From Pycnopodia helianthoides (taxonomy: Eukaryota; Echinodermata; Asteroidea; Forcipulatida; Asteriidae): a DNA stretch of 64,000 nucleotides. The translations under genes and the position numbers were made by a program. Positions 47,201-52,172 of the stretch are shown here, piece after piece. The stretch is from the NCBI GenBank assembly GCA_032158295.1, contig CM063257.1, forward strand, positions 1,798,001 to 1,862,000, given 5' to 3'. The notes beneath the pieces were generated by a model, which did no database searches, had not been told where the DNA came from, and saw only the letters and a program-made list of their open reading frames with translations. How positions within the stretch are numbered: the stretch's first letter is position 1; each line of letters opens with the position of its first letter.

Positions 47201-50145
47201 TTGTTTGTGAAGTTCCGAGCACAAAAACATTTCCTAAAACAATGGGTTTACCTGGTAATTCTGCTGCCACCTAGCGTCCTCAGAAGTCCCATTATCCATG
47301 CTCATCGTTCAAACAGCCCATCCCGCCCCGCTCTAGTCTATAACAAAAATGCATCAGAACATCGCTGCCCCCTAAATGAAACCATACAGTGTGGTGTTCC
47401 CACTTCACCGTTTCTTGAAAGCTTGATGATAGTGCGACGCAGCAATGCAAATCCATCGTAAGAGTATAAGAGTACGCTCTCAAATCTTCTCGTGGATCGT
47501 TTATGAAACGCACTATACAAAAAAGGGCATCGCAATGTTTTTCTGCTTGTAATTTATATCCTCCGTGGTCAGAGAAAGCACTCAAATTTGCTGACTGATA
47601 TAAACAGGAGAAACTATAAATATAAATATGAATAGTAAACTTGCGGGTACAACCATGAGTAAATGTCTCTTTTGAAGGAGTGGTGGCTCTGAAAAGAGCC
47701 GGTTTGGTCTCGACGTTTCGAACAGTATACTCTGCTCGTCTTCAGGAGAAAGCATATAAACAGCTTTATGGAATTGGGCCCAGGTAACACGGGCATTGCT
47801 AGATCACGATCAGAGTGCTAGTGGTGGGGGGGGGGGGTAGGCCCAACGGGTGCAAGTTTCCCTCTGGTTCAACCACACACCATAGGCATACTCCCGACCG
47901 CTGTTCTGTAATTTATTTGATTTTCAAAAATCTATTACTTATTTTGTTCATACATTTTGATCACTCTGGCTATACCTCGTTAGTGTCAATTTCGAACCCT
48001 CGATCGTAAGTCCCTCGGCCCCACCACCTTTGTACCTTAGGCTGAGATACGCAAACATCCGCGGTGTAAAAGCAAACTCTGTGATACTGTTGCTGAAAAA
48101 ACTAACCCTTTTTACATATTTGCGGATCCTCGAATCAGAAACAAACATTATATTTGGGAAAATTCAACACTGAATGGCGAAGTGCATGCATTATACTTGT
48201 TATTGAAGTACGTGTATCAGCTCGACTGCACACCTCTTATGGGTCATTTAAAGGCAAAGTATACCTTTGGTTTTTGGAATCGTTCGATTGTTTTAATCCT
48301 ATATAAATGTAGATAATATACTATTAAACTAACCTGTGAAAGTTTCATTTCAAATGGTGGTAGCGTTGTTGAGATATCGCCAAAAATCTTGAGCGGTTAT
48401 GTCCACGCATAAAGAATAATCCCTAATAGGAATACACAATCTGAGAAACCTTTCTGACAGAAACTTTTCTCAGATTCAAATTTTGGGGGATAAAAACTGC
48501 CATCTTTTTCCATATCCACATTATTTTGAATTGAAATATTTCTCAAAATGCTTTATACTATCGAACGTTGCTGTACTTCTAACCAAAGTTTTTATTGCCA
48601 TAAACTTACAGAGTGAGTATCAATCGTATACCTTCCCTTTAATATTGTTTCATTTTGTTTTCTGCGTTGTGGAATATACCGAATAACATCGCACACCTTT
48701 TTTTAATCATTCTTCCAAAACAGAAATCTGTAAATTCTTCATAATAGCAGGACCGGGGGGGGGGGTTACATACTTTTGCCAGTAACTTTTTAACGCAGCA
48801 TTCGATCCACACCAATTTTTTGGAATTTTCCCAATAATATAAAATTGTTATGGTCATAATATTATCATTGAAAAAAAGTGTTATCCGGGATCAGCTGTTA
48901 CCATGGCACCCGTTTCTTTGACCTTGGGTCAAACGAGTTAAACGTTTTAGTGATCTTTTGGTATTTTTCAACAAAATTTCCATTAATGTTGTTAGATTTG
49001 TTCACAAGAAAACTCAAGACGCCGAGTTGGCACATCTTTCCGGTTATTAGTTATGATTCCTGCGCTCATGTGAAATCAAAGTGCTTCGTTTGCCGAGGTT
49101 GTGTTTCTGCCATGGTATCTGAAAGCTAGCTTGGGTGCCCCTCTGGGTCGGGGTACGATTTTTTTCTGCAGCACACGACGTCGGTATGGAGTCAACAGTT
49201 AAGTGATAGGCTGTTCTTCCTATCCCTTAACTGTTGACTCCATATAGCCGACGTGTGCTGCAGAAAAAAAATTGCGGTCGGGGTCCACCTTCCCGCCTTC
49301 ATAGAATAACTAGCAGGGTCCGTAAACTTTGGGCGATTGGATTTGCTATTCAAGTATGATTTCGCAGCATTACCAAAACCGCAAGCTTGCAACTATGTGA
49401 GTAGTTTTGTGGTGGAGTGGCGGCAGCATAAATAAATTATGTCAGTCGAAAATTCAAGCCATTCAATATCAGGGAACGCCCCTATTTTTATGGTGCGATT
49501 TTAAACATTATTGGCGCTACAGTATTTTGCTTTTTAATTTATATCATGTTGTAGTGACGATTATAATTGGCACGTAACTGCAGTGAAAAATGCAAACTTT
49601 TAGCAGATAATACTTTTCAAGACAGGGAACTATACTCTAAAAACCCGGATCCAGGTCCTGTGGGCCCAACCATGTCCCGGAATATAATAGTGTCCAAAAT
49701 GACCCAGAAATTGATCAAACTGACGCAGATTCCCCAAATTCCAACTTTGTAACCCTTTTCCGGGATCAGTCAGACCCAGAAATGTGTCATTCCCCCCTGG
49801 TACACGGAATCCGGGTCAATTGGGGCCCAGGATTTCTTCAAGAGTGTACCCGCCATCGAAGCCTCTAAAATAAGGGTTGAATATTTCACTTCTTTGCTTT
49901 CACTGCGAAAATAATCGCCAGGTTCATGGCTGATGCACATCATCCTGGTGTTAAACGGTATAATTTGTTTACTTCTTCCATGAGTATATACAATTAATAT
50001 TCTCTTTGTTGGTTTTGGTAACAAACGTAAATTTCTGTATTAAATGTTAAAGTGACAGAGAGGACTAATCTCGCTTACCAATGTCGATTAGGGCAAGTAG
50101 TAGCACAAAGCATCCCAACAGTCGGTCCTTCTTTCCCGCCATCAT
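409..50145 (-). CDS. Giant secreted multi-MAM-domain protein, 5' complete, 3' end outside window
   Basis: MAM domains are extracellular adhesion or protein-interaction modules of about 160-170 residues with four conserved cysteines. Here a signal peptide (exon 50079-50145) is followed directly by 19 tandem MAM repeats across 57 exons, roughly 3,000 residues within the window. I saw no LDLa, CUB, vWD, EGF or transmembrane segment. The start was chosen because two adjacent ATGs in a GCCGCC Kozak context open a hydrophobic leader that splices in phase to MAM1. Almost all exon joins keep the frame with GT/AG sites. The exceptions are the linker before MAM7, MAM8, MAM12, MAM17 and MAM18. The gene must continue left, because exon D of MAM19 is not in the window. 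Nearest named types are MAM/LDLa proteins (MALRD1-like) and zonadhesin, but the non-MAM domains that define them are absent, so no symbol is given. A role in extracellular matrix or mucus is inference only. Confidence 0.92.
1029..1267. repeat. Two-copy direct repeat in MAM19 intron
   Basis: An 85-base unit beginning CCCTTGGAGCGCCGCCGACG occurs at about 1034 and again at about 1182, in the intron between exons B and A of MAM19. Its function is not recognised. Confidence 0.7.
2029..3825 (-). CDS. MAM18 (3 exons; exon B frameshifted)
   Basis: The exons are 3685-3825 ([16 protein letters not shown]...[10 protein letters not shown]), 2917-3038 (B) and 2029-2250 (C+[21 protein letters not shown] then SDIAVDDL). 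B is 122 bases, not 123: [13 protein letters not shown] in one frame, then [11 protein letters not shown]...[10 protein letters not shown] in the next, so a base is missing near 2995-3005. It pairs with MAM12. Confidence 0.85.
4548..6123 (-). pseudogene. MAM17, decayed repeat within the gene (3 exon remnants)
   Basis: Exon A remnant (about 5971-6123) reads WCDFEIDL, then stops, then FDWERKQG in another frame. The B+C exon 5187-5441 starts [20 protein letters not shown] and reaches [10 protein letters not shown], then a TAG. Two one-base losses are needed to continue to [19 protein letters not shown]; its length is two short of the expected 257. Exon D 4548-4638 has TAA and TGA between VGTVGD and [12 protein letters not shown]. 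Splice sites look intact. Either this repeat is skipped, or the gene is truncated here, or the assembly is poor locally. It pairs with MAM11. Confidence 0.75.
4967..5158. mobile_element. Foldback MITE, GGGCCC family
   Basis: The ends are inverted: GGGCCCAATTTCATAGAGCT at left and its complement at right, with TAAGCA-rich arms. There is no coding capacity. Further copies of this family are listed separately. The element lies in the intron between exons B/C and D of MAM17, about 30 bases from a splice donor. Confidence 0.85.
6519..8179 (-). CDS. MAM16 (3 exons)
   Basis: The exons are 8006-8179 ([21 protein letters not shown]), 7344-7610 (B+[21 protein letters not shown]) and 6519-6608 ([19 protein letters not shown]). 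The C/D intron is phase 1, four bases later than in its relatives. The donor was placed at TAG|GTGGTG because only this joins the D exon in frame. It pairs with MAM10. Confidence 0.89.
6823..7080 (+). mobile_element. SINE, GGCATAGTGG head family
   Basis: GGGTTGGCATAGTGGTATCT and TGGTTCAACTCCCACC resemble A and B boxes. The shared body has TTTTCAGTC and GGTTTTCCTCC, and the tail is AGAATCCTTGGC. Further copies are at 19725-19905 and 23665-23940. Confidence 0.7.
7637..7704. repeat. GGTTCAA tandem repeat
   Basis: Seven-base unit GGTTCAA, about nine copies with one AATTAA interruption, about 25 bases upstream of the MAM16 B+C acceptor (minus strand). Confidence 0.9.
8560..8775 (-). mobile_element. 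tRNA-Leu-type SINE fragment, minus strand
   Basis: Reverse of the GTGTCCTTAAGCAAGACACT body with a damaged tRNA head, next to MAM15 exon D. Confidence 0.6.
8824..10274 (-). CDS. MAM15 (A fused to previous D; 2 further exons)
   Basis: Exon A is the 3' part of 10124-10364: [19 protein letters not shown], then [16 protein letters not shown]. The best donor is AAG|GCAAGT at 10123/10124, a GC-AG intron start in the correct phase 1. An alternative GT donor inside ACCTGTGCAC would also keep phase but is weaker. The other exons are 9315-9595 (B+[21 protein letters not shown]) and 8824-8911 ([20 protein letters not shown]). It pairs with MAM9. Confidence 0.88.
10275..12864 (-). CDS. MAM14 (4 exons, last shared with MAM15)
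   Basis: The exons are 12718-12864 ([21 protein letters not shown]), 11821-11975 ([20 protein letters not shown]), 11455-11565 (C alone, [18 protein letters not shown]) and the first 90 bases of 10124-10364 ([21 protein letters not shown]). It is the only repeat with C as a separate exon and with no intron between its D segment and the next repeat. Confidence 0.91.
11073..11143. repeat. Near-perfect 71-base palindrome
   Basis: CTGTTAGTGTGAAATAAATG continues to TCAATCAATCAA, then TCTAGG, then the exact inverse. It is flanked by AT microsatellites and lies in the MAM14 C/D intron. An AATAAA on either strand could act as a polyadenylation signal. Confidence 0.88.
12421..12662. mobile_element. 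Foldback MITE, GGGCCC family, long subtype
   Basis: Inverted GGGCCCAATT ends enclose an inner palindrome around AACAGGGTTACCAACCAAAT. The subtype is identical in layout to the copy at 60242-60484 in the GULO gene. It sits immediately downstream of the MAM14 exon A donor. Confidence 0.85.
13445..15151 (-). CDS. MAM13 (3 exons)
   Basis: The exons are 15011-15151 ([21 protein letters not shown]), 14121-14383 (B+[21 protein letters not shown]) and 13445-13529 ([20 protein letters not shown]). D has Gln where most repeats have Ile in GDIAIDD. It pairs with MAM7 and MAM19. Confidence 0.92.
15226..15328. repeat. 15-bp tandem repeat (GGATAATCCCTAAAA)
   Basis: About six to seven near-perfect copies lie in the intron upstream of MAM13 exon A. 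Confidence 0.9.
15708..15839. repeat. Near-perfect 130-base hairpin
   Basis: Arms of about 60 bases (TGACATGGTCCATGGTGTTT and onward) fold back around a few-base loop at the TTTCGCC near 15775. It lies in the MAM12-MAM13 intron. Confidence 0.85.
16234..18895 (-). CDS. MAM12 (3 exons; exon B frameshifted)
   Basis: The exons are 18755-18895 ([16 protein letters not shown]), 17813-17937 (B) and 16234-16452 (C+[11 protein letters not shown]...[19 protein letters not shown]). B begins [20 protein letters not shown] in one frame and ends [13 protein letters not shown] in another. At 125 bases it is one short of the expected 126; the break lies between about 17845 and 17875. The joins at both ends are otherwise correct in phase 1. 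It pairs with MAM18, which has a comparable one-base loss in the same exon. Confidence 0.84.
16557..16785. mobile_element. MITE with TTAACCCTC inverted ends
   Basis: The ends are TTAACCCTCTTGCTGTC and GACAGTAGGAGGGTTAA. The body includes TGGTTTTGAATGATAGATAA and TGTGCCACCGTACACAACC. It is the opposite-orientation copy of 35581-35799, located just downstream in sequence of MAM12 exon C+D. Confidence 0.8.
16921..17086. mobile_element. Foldback MITE with CCCTTTTCGAA ends
   Basis: TAGGGCCCTTTTCGAATCCA and its inverse enclose GCTTCGGCTC-rich arms. A second diverged copy is at 52998-53149. Confidence 0.8.
17990..18383. mobile_element. 394-bp MITE flanked by TTAA
   Basis: The element is bounded by TTAA on both sides, with terminal inverted repeats AGGAACATAACAGAATTG at left and CAATTCTGTAATGTTCCT at right. 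It has no ORF of note and lies in the intron between MAM12 exons A and B. A nearly identical element is at 59265-59658. TTAA target duplication is a piggyBac-superfamily habit, but no transposase is present to confirm this. Confidence 0.8.
19957..21954 (-). CDS. MAM11 (3 exons)
   Basis: The exons are 21814-21954 ([21 protein letters not shown]), 20796-21052 (B+[19 protein letters not shown]) and 19957-20047 ([20 protein letters not shown]). B+C ends in Phe-Arg instead of the usual aromatic-Gln. Two extra partial copies of the start of B lie just upstream (21101-21302). A 25-base G tract begins 18 bases beyond the exon D donor. It pairs with MAM17. Confidence 0.91.
20240..20534. mobile_element. 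Foldback MITE nested inside another repeat
   Basis: Arms GGGCTCAACTTCATAGCGCA and inverse enclose GCTTA-rich sequence. The element interrupts a second repeat, whose halves continue at 20187-20239 and 20535-20606. Confidence 0.75.
21101..21302 (-). pseudogene. Two partial copies of MAM11 exon B with its acceptor
   Basis: The first ~22 codons of MAM11 exon B, with its splice acceptor, recur at about 21101-21175 and 21232-21302, separated by ATCA/ATCAATCA microsatellite. Copy 2 has K to M and N to S changes ([18 protein letters not shown]); copy 3 has YLDP changed from YIMYL to YIMHL. None continues into the second half of the exon. They are likely non-coding leftovers of local tandem duplication. 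Confidence 0.8.
22388..22830 (+). mobile_element. tRNA-Leu-type SINE, complete
   Basis: The head AGTGGCCGAGCGGATAAGAG (A box) and GTGGGTTCGAGTCCCAG (B box) are tRNA-Leu-like. A body with TAAAAGAACCCAGTGCACTT follows, and the tail is ATTATTATTATTA. It lies in the MAM10-MAM11 intron. Confidence 0.8.
22856..24711 (-). CDS. MAM10 (3 exons)
   Basis: The exons are 24538-24711 (A, linker [20 protein letters not shown]), 23360-23619 (B+[21 protein letters not shown]) and 22856-22946 ([20 protein letters not shown]). The NVSCDFE linker is shared only with MAM16. The A/B intron contains two tRNA-derived SINEs. Confidence 0.91.
23040..23232. mobile_element. Foldback MITE, GGGCCC family
   Basis: Complete copy with both GGGCCC ends, inside the B/C-D intron of MAM10. 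Confidence 0.85.
23665..23940 (+). mobile_element. SINE, GGCATAGTGG head family
   Basis: CCCGGTTCGAATCCCGG B box, then the same GGATTGGGTTTTCAGTCCC body. It lies upstream of the MAM10 B+C exon. Confidence 0.7.
24196..24536 (+). mobile_element. tRNA-Leu-type SINE, second body type
   Basis: GTGGCCGAGTGGTTAAGAGC and GGGTTCAAATCCCGG form the tRNA head. The body has CTCCCCAGGGAGCTGAG and the tail is TATTATTATTATTA. The tail runs directly into the MAM10 exon A donor at 24537. The 3' part of another copy is at 27289-27462. Confidence 0.8.
24858..25279. mobile_element. Foldback element with TACCGTAATCTTTGG ends
   Basis: Terminal inverted repeats of about 27 bases, TACCGTAATCTTTGGTGTAT and inverse, are followed on both sides by further inverted AAGCCGCCCGG words. 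It is about 420 bases, has no transposase, and lies in the MAM9-MAM10 intron. Confidence 0.82.
25325..25405. repeat. Hairpin TCTGGACT.TTCCATTTCA
   Basis: TCTGGACTGTTCCATTTCAC and its inverse form a short foldback. A homologous hairpin is at about 62270-62330 in the GULO gene. Confidence 0.7.
25599..27164 (-). CDS. MAM9 (3 exons)
   Basis: The exons are 27030-27164 ([21 protein letters not shown]...DHTTGSQTG), 26355-26638 (B+[19 protein letters not shown]) and 25599-25683 ([20 protein letters not shown]). B+C has an extended loop before its Trp ([12 protein letters not shown]) also seen in MAM15. The A/B intron carries the 26-bp tandem array. Confidence 0.92.
25775..25907. mobile_element. Foldback MITE, GGGCCC family, right half only
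   Basis: Only the right part is present, ending in AAATTGGGCCC; the left arm is missing. It lies in the MAM9 intron. Confidence 0.7.
26666..27003. repeat. 26-bp tandem array with AGGTCA core
   Basis: About eleven copies of GGCTCAAAGGTCAAATTCAG plus TTTTGT, broken twice by GATTCACTCATTTTCCCTTA, between MAM9 exons A and B+C. The array ends 25 bases from the exon A donor. Confidence 0.92.
27541..27620 (+). mobile_element. tRNA-like SINE, GCTAGATAGCTCAG family
   Basis: TAGCTCAGTTGGTAGAGC is a textbook A-box arm and GGTTCAAATCCCGCTCTAG the T arm, so the head folds like a tRNA. The same family occurs at 19606-19678, 34835-34910 and 61876-61952 (plus strand) and 29845-29918 (minus strand). All share flanking words such as GACCGCCAACATTAG, so these are SINE copies, not functional tRNA genes. 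Confidence 0.75.
27729..29655 (-). CDS. MAM8 (3 exons; exon A one base short)
   Basis: The exons are 29510-29655 ([22 protein letters not shown]), 28958-29112 ([18 protein letters not shown], phase 0 end) and 27729-27924 (C+[21 protein letters not shown]). Exon A is 146 bases; every other A exon is a multiple of three. Joining it to MAM7 (phase 1) therefore shifts the frame by one at the acceptor TTTACAG. I found no extra exon between 29656 and 30569 that repairs this. It pairs with MAM14: both have CEF, YTQ, GPTP and a phase-0 B/C intron. Confidence 0.86.
28319..28917. repeat. 83-bp minisatellite
   Basis: About seven units beginning GCCTGGAGGGTATGGTACTT lie between MAM8 exons B and C+D. Units differ by a few substitutions and one-base length changes. 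The period is not a multiple of three, so long reading frames here are incidental. Confidence 0.92.
29367..29483. mobile_element. CAGGCCTGGAATT family element, one end
   Basis: It ends GAAATTCCAGGCCTG and shares GGCCTTGCCCTCTCAAGATG with 32139-32307. It abuts the MAM8 exon A donor. Confidence 0.7.
29820..29935 (-). mobile_element. tRNA-like SINE, minus strand copy
   Basis: Reverse-complement copy with GAGCTAACTAGCCCTAATGT; lies in the MAM7-MAM8 intron. Confidence 0.7.
30000..30290 (-). mobile_element. tRNA-Leu-type SINE, minus strand
   Basis: The B box GGGTTCGAATCCCGG and the head with GCGCATTGGACTCAAG read on the minus strand, in the MAM7-MAM8 intron. It shares the AGCTCCCTAGGGGGA body with 24196-24536. 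Confidence 0.7.
30570..31956 (-). CDS. MAM7 (3 exons)
   Basis: The exons are 31813-31956 ([22 protein letters not shown]), 31078-31343 (B+[21 protein letters not shown]) and 30570-30654 ([20 protein letters not shown]). B+C is strikingly like MAM13 and MAM19, sharing ARLES-type cores, LNVY and a LG.....G....WY.G run. It is the first member of the period-six series. Confidence 0.92.
32139..32307. mobile_element. CAGGCCTGGAATT foldback element
   Basis: Complete copy with inverted CAGGCCTGGAATT ends, in the intron between MAM7 exon A and the linker exon. Confidence 0.75.
32603..32666 (-). CDS. Linker exon before MAM7, out of frame by one base
   Basis: This 64-base stretch lies between a good acceptor (TTGTGCAACAG) and the donor GTAAGG. 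Read in phase 1 it starts [10 protein letters not shown], clearly like the MAM4 linker [10 protein letters not shown]. Further on, a different frame reads [11 protein letters not shown], the expected Pro/Thr linker. A length divisible by three (63) would join MAM6 to MAM7 in frame, so there is one extra base or two missing near the GCAGTCC. Skipping the exon also keeps the frame. It may be an assembly error, a mutation, or an optional exon. Confidence 0.6.
33317..34569 (-). CDS. MAM6 (3 exons)
   Basis: The exons are 34426-34569 ([17 protein letters not shown]...[10 protein letters not shown]), 34002-34264 (B+[19 protein letters not shown]) and 33317-33401 ([20 protein letters not shown]). Phases are 1, 0 and 1. 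All splice sites are canonical. Confidence 0.92.
34795..34930 (+). mobile_element. tRNA-like SINE, GCTAGATGGCTCAG copy
   Basis: Same family as 27541-27620, between MAM5 and MAM6, with a CTTTGCTCAACCC tail. Confidence 0.7.
34979..36732 (-). CDS. MAM5 (3 exons)
   Basis: The exons are 36550-36732 (A), 35390-35541 (B) and 34979-35171 (C+D). A has [17 protein letters not shown]...[14 protein letters not shown] has [20 protein letters not shown] and ends in phase 0, and C+D has [20 protein letters not shown]. It resembles MAM2 (SYPAASG.C.E). The B-C intron phase (0) differs from the phase 1 seen in MAM1, 12 and 18. Confidence 0.92.
35581..35799. mobile_element. MITE with TTAACCCTC inverted ends
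   Basis: Full-length copy in the MAM5 A/B intron. Half copies lie at 3541-3648 and about 19443-19560. The 58050-58790 tandem array is made of the same right half. Confidence 0.8.
37075..37397. repeat. Two-copy 177-bp direct repeat
   Basis: CAGTAACTAGTGGAACCC and CATTTGTGTAATTCCTGGGG recur about 177 bases apart in the MAM4-MAM5 intron, ending next to the MAM4 exon D donor. Confidence 0.8.
37412..39551 (-). CDS. MAM4 with Pro/Thr-rich linker (3 exons)
   Basis: Exon A (39324-39551, 228 bases) begins with a linker of about 32 residues, [20 protein letters not shown] and onward, then [22 protein letters not shown]+C is 38175-38446 ([20 protein letters not shown]) and D is 37412-37499 ([20 protein letters not shown]). 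The linker is homologous to the separate linker exon before MAM7. The domain resembles MAM1. Confidence 0.91.
37941..38104. mobile_element. Foldback element, TCCTAA family, in MAM4
   Basis: CCGATTTCACGAAAC and its inverse GTTTGGTGAAATCGACGG bound a series of inverted CTTAGGA/TCCTAAG words. It ends about 70 bases from the MAM4 B+C exon. Confidence 0.75.
39053..39238. mobile_element. Foldback MITE, GGGCCC family
   Basis: Complete diverged copy (CATAAAGCTGCTAAGCAG arms) about 85 bases downstream of the MAM4 exon A donor. A C-tract follows at 39266. Confidence 0.85.
39981..41162 (-). CDS. MAM3 (3 exons)
   Basis: The exons are 41028-41162 (A), 40297-40556 (B+C) and 39981-40071 (D). A contains [14 protein letters not shown] and the end motif [10 protein letters not shown]+C contains [11 protein letters not shown] reads IIISGQV...[14 protein letters not shown]. 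The C/D intron is phase 0, falling at the usual aromatic-Gln position; here the residue is Trp. Confidence 0.91.
40155..40249. mobile_element. Short foldback related to the GGGCCC family
   Basis: Arms AATTTCATGACTCTGCTTAC and inverse form a 95-base near-palindrome, ending GGGCCC on the right only. Confidence 0.7.
41216..41246. repeat. 31-base poly-G tract
   Basis: Uninterrupted G run, poly-C on the coding strand, 54 bases upstream of the MAM3 exon A acceptor. A 25-base run is at 19915-19939. The true lengths are uncertain in any assembly. Confidence 0.9.
41661..41853. mobile_element. Foldback MITE, GGGCCC family
   Basis: Complete copy in the intron between MAM2 and MAM3, both ends intact. 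Confidence 0.85.
41995..42758 (-). CDS. MAM2 (2 exons)
   Basis: Exon A is 42579-42758, with a short linker TPTPGVAP before CDFENSNLC. The rest of the domain, B through D, is a single 351-base exon at 41995-42345, the only repeat without internal introns after A. Recognisable parts are [17 protein letters not shown] and [18 protein letters not shown]. It is closest to MAM5: both have SYPA..G.C.E.FYHM and a P.PGV.P linker. Confidence 0.92.
43213..43405. mobile_element. Foldback MITE, GGGCCC family, degenerate
   Basis: The internal GCAGGATATCAGTCACAAAT body is recognisable but the ends are eroded. It lies between MAM1 and MAM2. Confidence 0.6.
43506..43662. mobile_element. Foldback element, TAGGACTAGTCCTA family
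   Basis: GTCGATTTCACAAAACTC and its inverse bound repeated GGACTAGTCC palindromes. A second, nearly identical copy is at 52173-52334. Confidence 0.8.
44185..45284 (-). CDS. MAM1 (3 exons)
   Basis: The exons are 45141-45284 (A), 44614-44760 (B) and 44185-44409 (C+D). A carries [11 protein letters not shown] and [11 protein letters not shown] carries [11 protein letters not shown], and C+D ends VVFEAKRG...SDMAIDDV...YC. The A/B and B/C introns are both phase 1. Its C/D part resembles MAM4, sharing VFEAKRG and an LG.P......SQG..W pattern, which suggests that the two are duplicates. It follows the signal peptide with almost no linker. Confidence 0.92.
45510..45686. mobile_element. Foldback element in intron 1
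   Basis: Arms GTTGCACAGTTTTTAGTAGC and inverse (CTACTAAAAACGTGCAAC) continue inward as AGACCCAGTAGCTGCACTCC and inverse. It sits 225 bases upstream of the MAM1 acceptor. Confidence 0.8.
49144..49287. repeat. Long hairpin in intron 1
   Basis: Two arms of about 55 bases (TTTTTCTGCAGCACACGACG / ATGGAGTCAACAGTTAAG and inverse) surround a GGCTGTTCTTCC-type loop. Confidence 0.85.
50079..50145 (-). CDS. Exon 1: signal peptide of the multi-MAM gene
   Basis: This exon carries 22 codons plus one base. It begins [11 protein letters not shown] and continues into a leucine/valine-rich hydrophobic core ([12 protein letters not shown]), a typical secretory leader. Two ATGs at 50145 and 50142 follow GCCGCC, so either could initiate. 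The donor GTAAGC lies at 50073-50078. The exon ends in phase 1, matching the phase-1 entry of the MAM1 exon at 45284. The intervening intron is about 4.8 kb and holds only repeats and unrecognised sequence. Confidence 0.88.
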
Positions 50146-50392
50146 GGCGGCTTCCTGTCACACGCGTGGACTAAAGATTGATTCTATACAGACGTCCCTC
50201 CAAAAATCAAACCAGTCAAATACGTCTTCAGATTTGTCCCAACTTCCTGCGGCTGCCTGTCTCTCTTTTTCGTTGAATGAGTTGCAACAAAACGAGTTCA
50301 AGGCCGATTCAAACAGGCTCCAATATTGTTCTCCTGTTCCACCAAGTGTTTCGGCAGCAACGGGTTATTCCGAACCCGCTCTCTGGCCAACT

Positions 50393-50433
50393 TCTGTGGT
50401 TTTAACACTTTTTTTAAAGTACAACTTATAAGG
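50393..50433 (-). promoter_or_regulatory. Possible core promoter of the multi-MAM gene
   Basis: On the minus strand TTATAAGTT (50424-50432) lies about 280 bases upstream of the start codon and would place transcription initiation near 50400. This is only a sequence resemblance to a TATA box; no initiator or CpG island was assessed. Confidence 0.25.
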
Positions 50434-52172
50434 CGTTGCTGCCTAAAGTTTGCTCAAGTTTGCAACATTTTGGGTCATAAGTATGGAATAACAGAACCCT
50501 GAGGTAAAAAAATGATGCTCACAGAACCTTTGGCAAGGTTAAGTGTGCGGGTTGGAGAGTTGGTACCGAAGAACACGGCTTAGATAACACGTTTCAGATA
50601 CGCCCCCTTCGCCAACCCTTGAAAAAAAAAAAAAAAAAACCCACATTATTAACCCTTATCGTGTCATAATTATTACTTAAATGTTTAACTATTAGCTTTT
50701 GTACAACCCCTGTGTAAAAAATAGAATAGTCCGGTTGAGATTTTAAAATCATATTTGATTCAAAGTCGCCTGACTGATTTGAATTTGTTTAACTCTTCAT
50801 CTGATTACAAAAATAACTCTCATTATTTTACTATGTATTTGTTTCAATTTTTTTCAAGACTAAATTGACTGGAAATGTTTCATTTTTGCCATCGGGGCAG
50901 ACCCATTTTGCTCCAATAAAACTAACTTATAAAGAAATAGTGTGTAATCTCTTGACCCTCAAAGAATAAGGTCGGGCAAGACTTTGCGTTTTACACTATT
51001 TGTCTCGTGTACATACGAACTTTAATCACAATTATCAGATTGGTTTTCTTCATTTTTATCTGTTATCAGCGGGTCCAAGTCTGTGGATGATACAGTAACC
51101 ACGAGAAAAGTTAACACAGAGACGCTAACCTGGCGATACTCAGCATATCTGTTGATTCACAGGTCAAAGTTAGTTTGCCTTGCAAAGTTATATACGTTTT
51201 TTTCTAACAATAATATACCTGAACTCATCTATACACAATAGTAAATAGAGCCCAACTCTCTGAAAAACACCAACATTAACTGGGCTTTGAGTTTATTTAG
51301 AAGTGGATTTTAATACCTCAGAGCAGCCACAGCTCAAAGGCATTTCAAGGGGAATGAAAAATGATACAAAGAGATCGAGAAAACGACAGAAAACATGTTG
51401 TTTTTACTAAATTTGATGCGATCAAGCTATTAATGAGTCGGTTTGTCGGTAAATGCATTATTGAATAACAGGCCAAAATAGGTCCACAGGGGTCAATGCA
51501 TCTCTTGGTGTTTTGACTTCCATAACTTTTGAACCCAAGGTGGTATCAAAACAGGGTTCTTATATCCTTAAAGCTGAGATTGTACTTCTTTCAAATAGAT
51601 ATTAAAGCCATTATTCTTTTCAAGCCAGATTTGTGCTCATTGTCATGGAGCCGATGCTACTTTAATGACCAATTGAAACTCGCTCATCAGAAAAAAATAT
51701 GCTGAACTGGTTTTGGATTTGTAGCTTATAACCTAGTTTTTTGATATCAGTTCTTTTTTATCTCTATGACTGAGCAAGAAATACCTCTATGACTGAGCAA
51801 GAAATGTCTACAGGTGAAATTTTCTGCTGCAAAATGGTTCTCAGATTGGACCATGAACTTGTCGAATAAGCAAAATCATGGTGTATCTCCCGGCAGTGGC
51901 CCAGCGTAATCCGGGACAGGTACATGTATTACGCCACAACGACAACTGACTGGTATACAGTGGTACAACAGCACGTGGCTTCAGTCCTAATTATCAGATA
52001 ATAATCATTACTGGGACTGATTTCACAAAACACAAAGATTCATCTTAACATGAGTTGTCAGCTTTACCATAGTGATTTGTATTGTGACATCACACTTTGC
52101 AGTTAAGATCAATCTTAGCTCTTTGTGAAATTGCGCCCTGAGCGCACGTCTACCAATAAGGTACTCCTGCAG

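Noticed and set aside
50081..50431. 117-codon plus-strand open frame over the MAM exon 1
   Set aside because: It is antisense to the signal peptide exon and 5' leader; codon content is not convincing.
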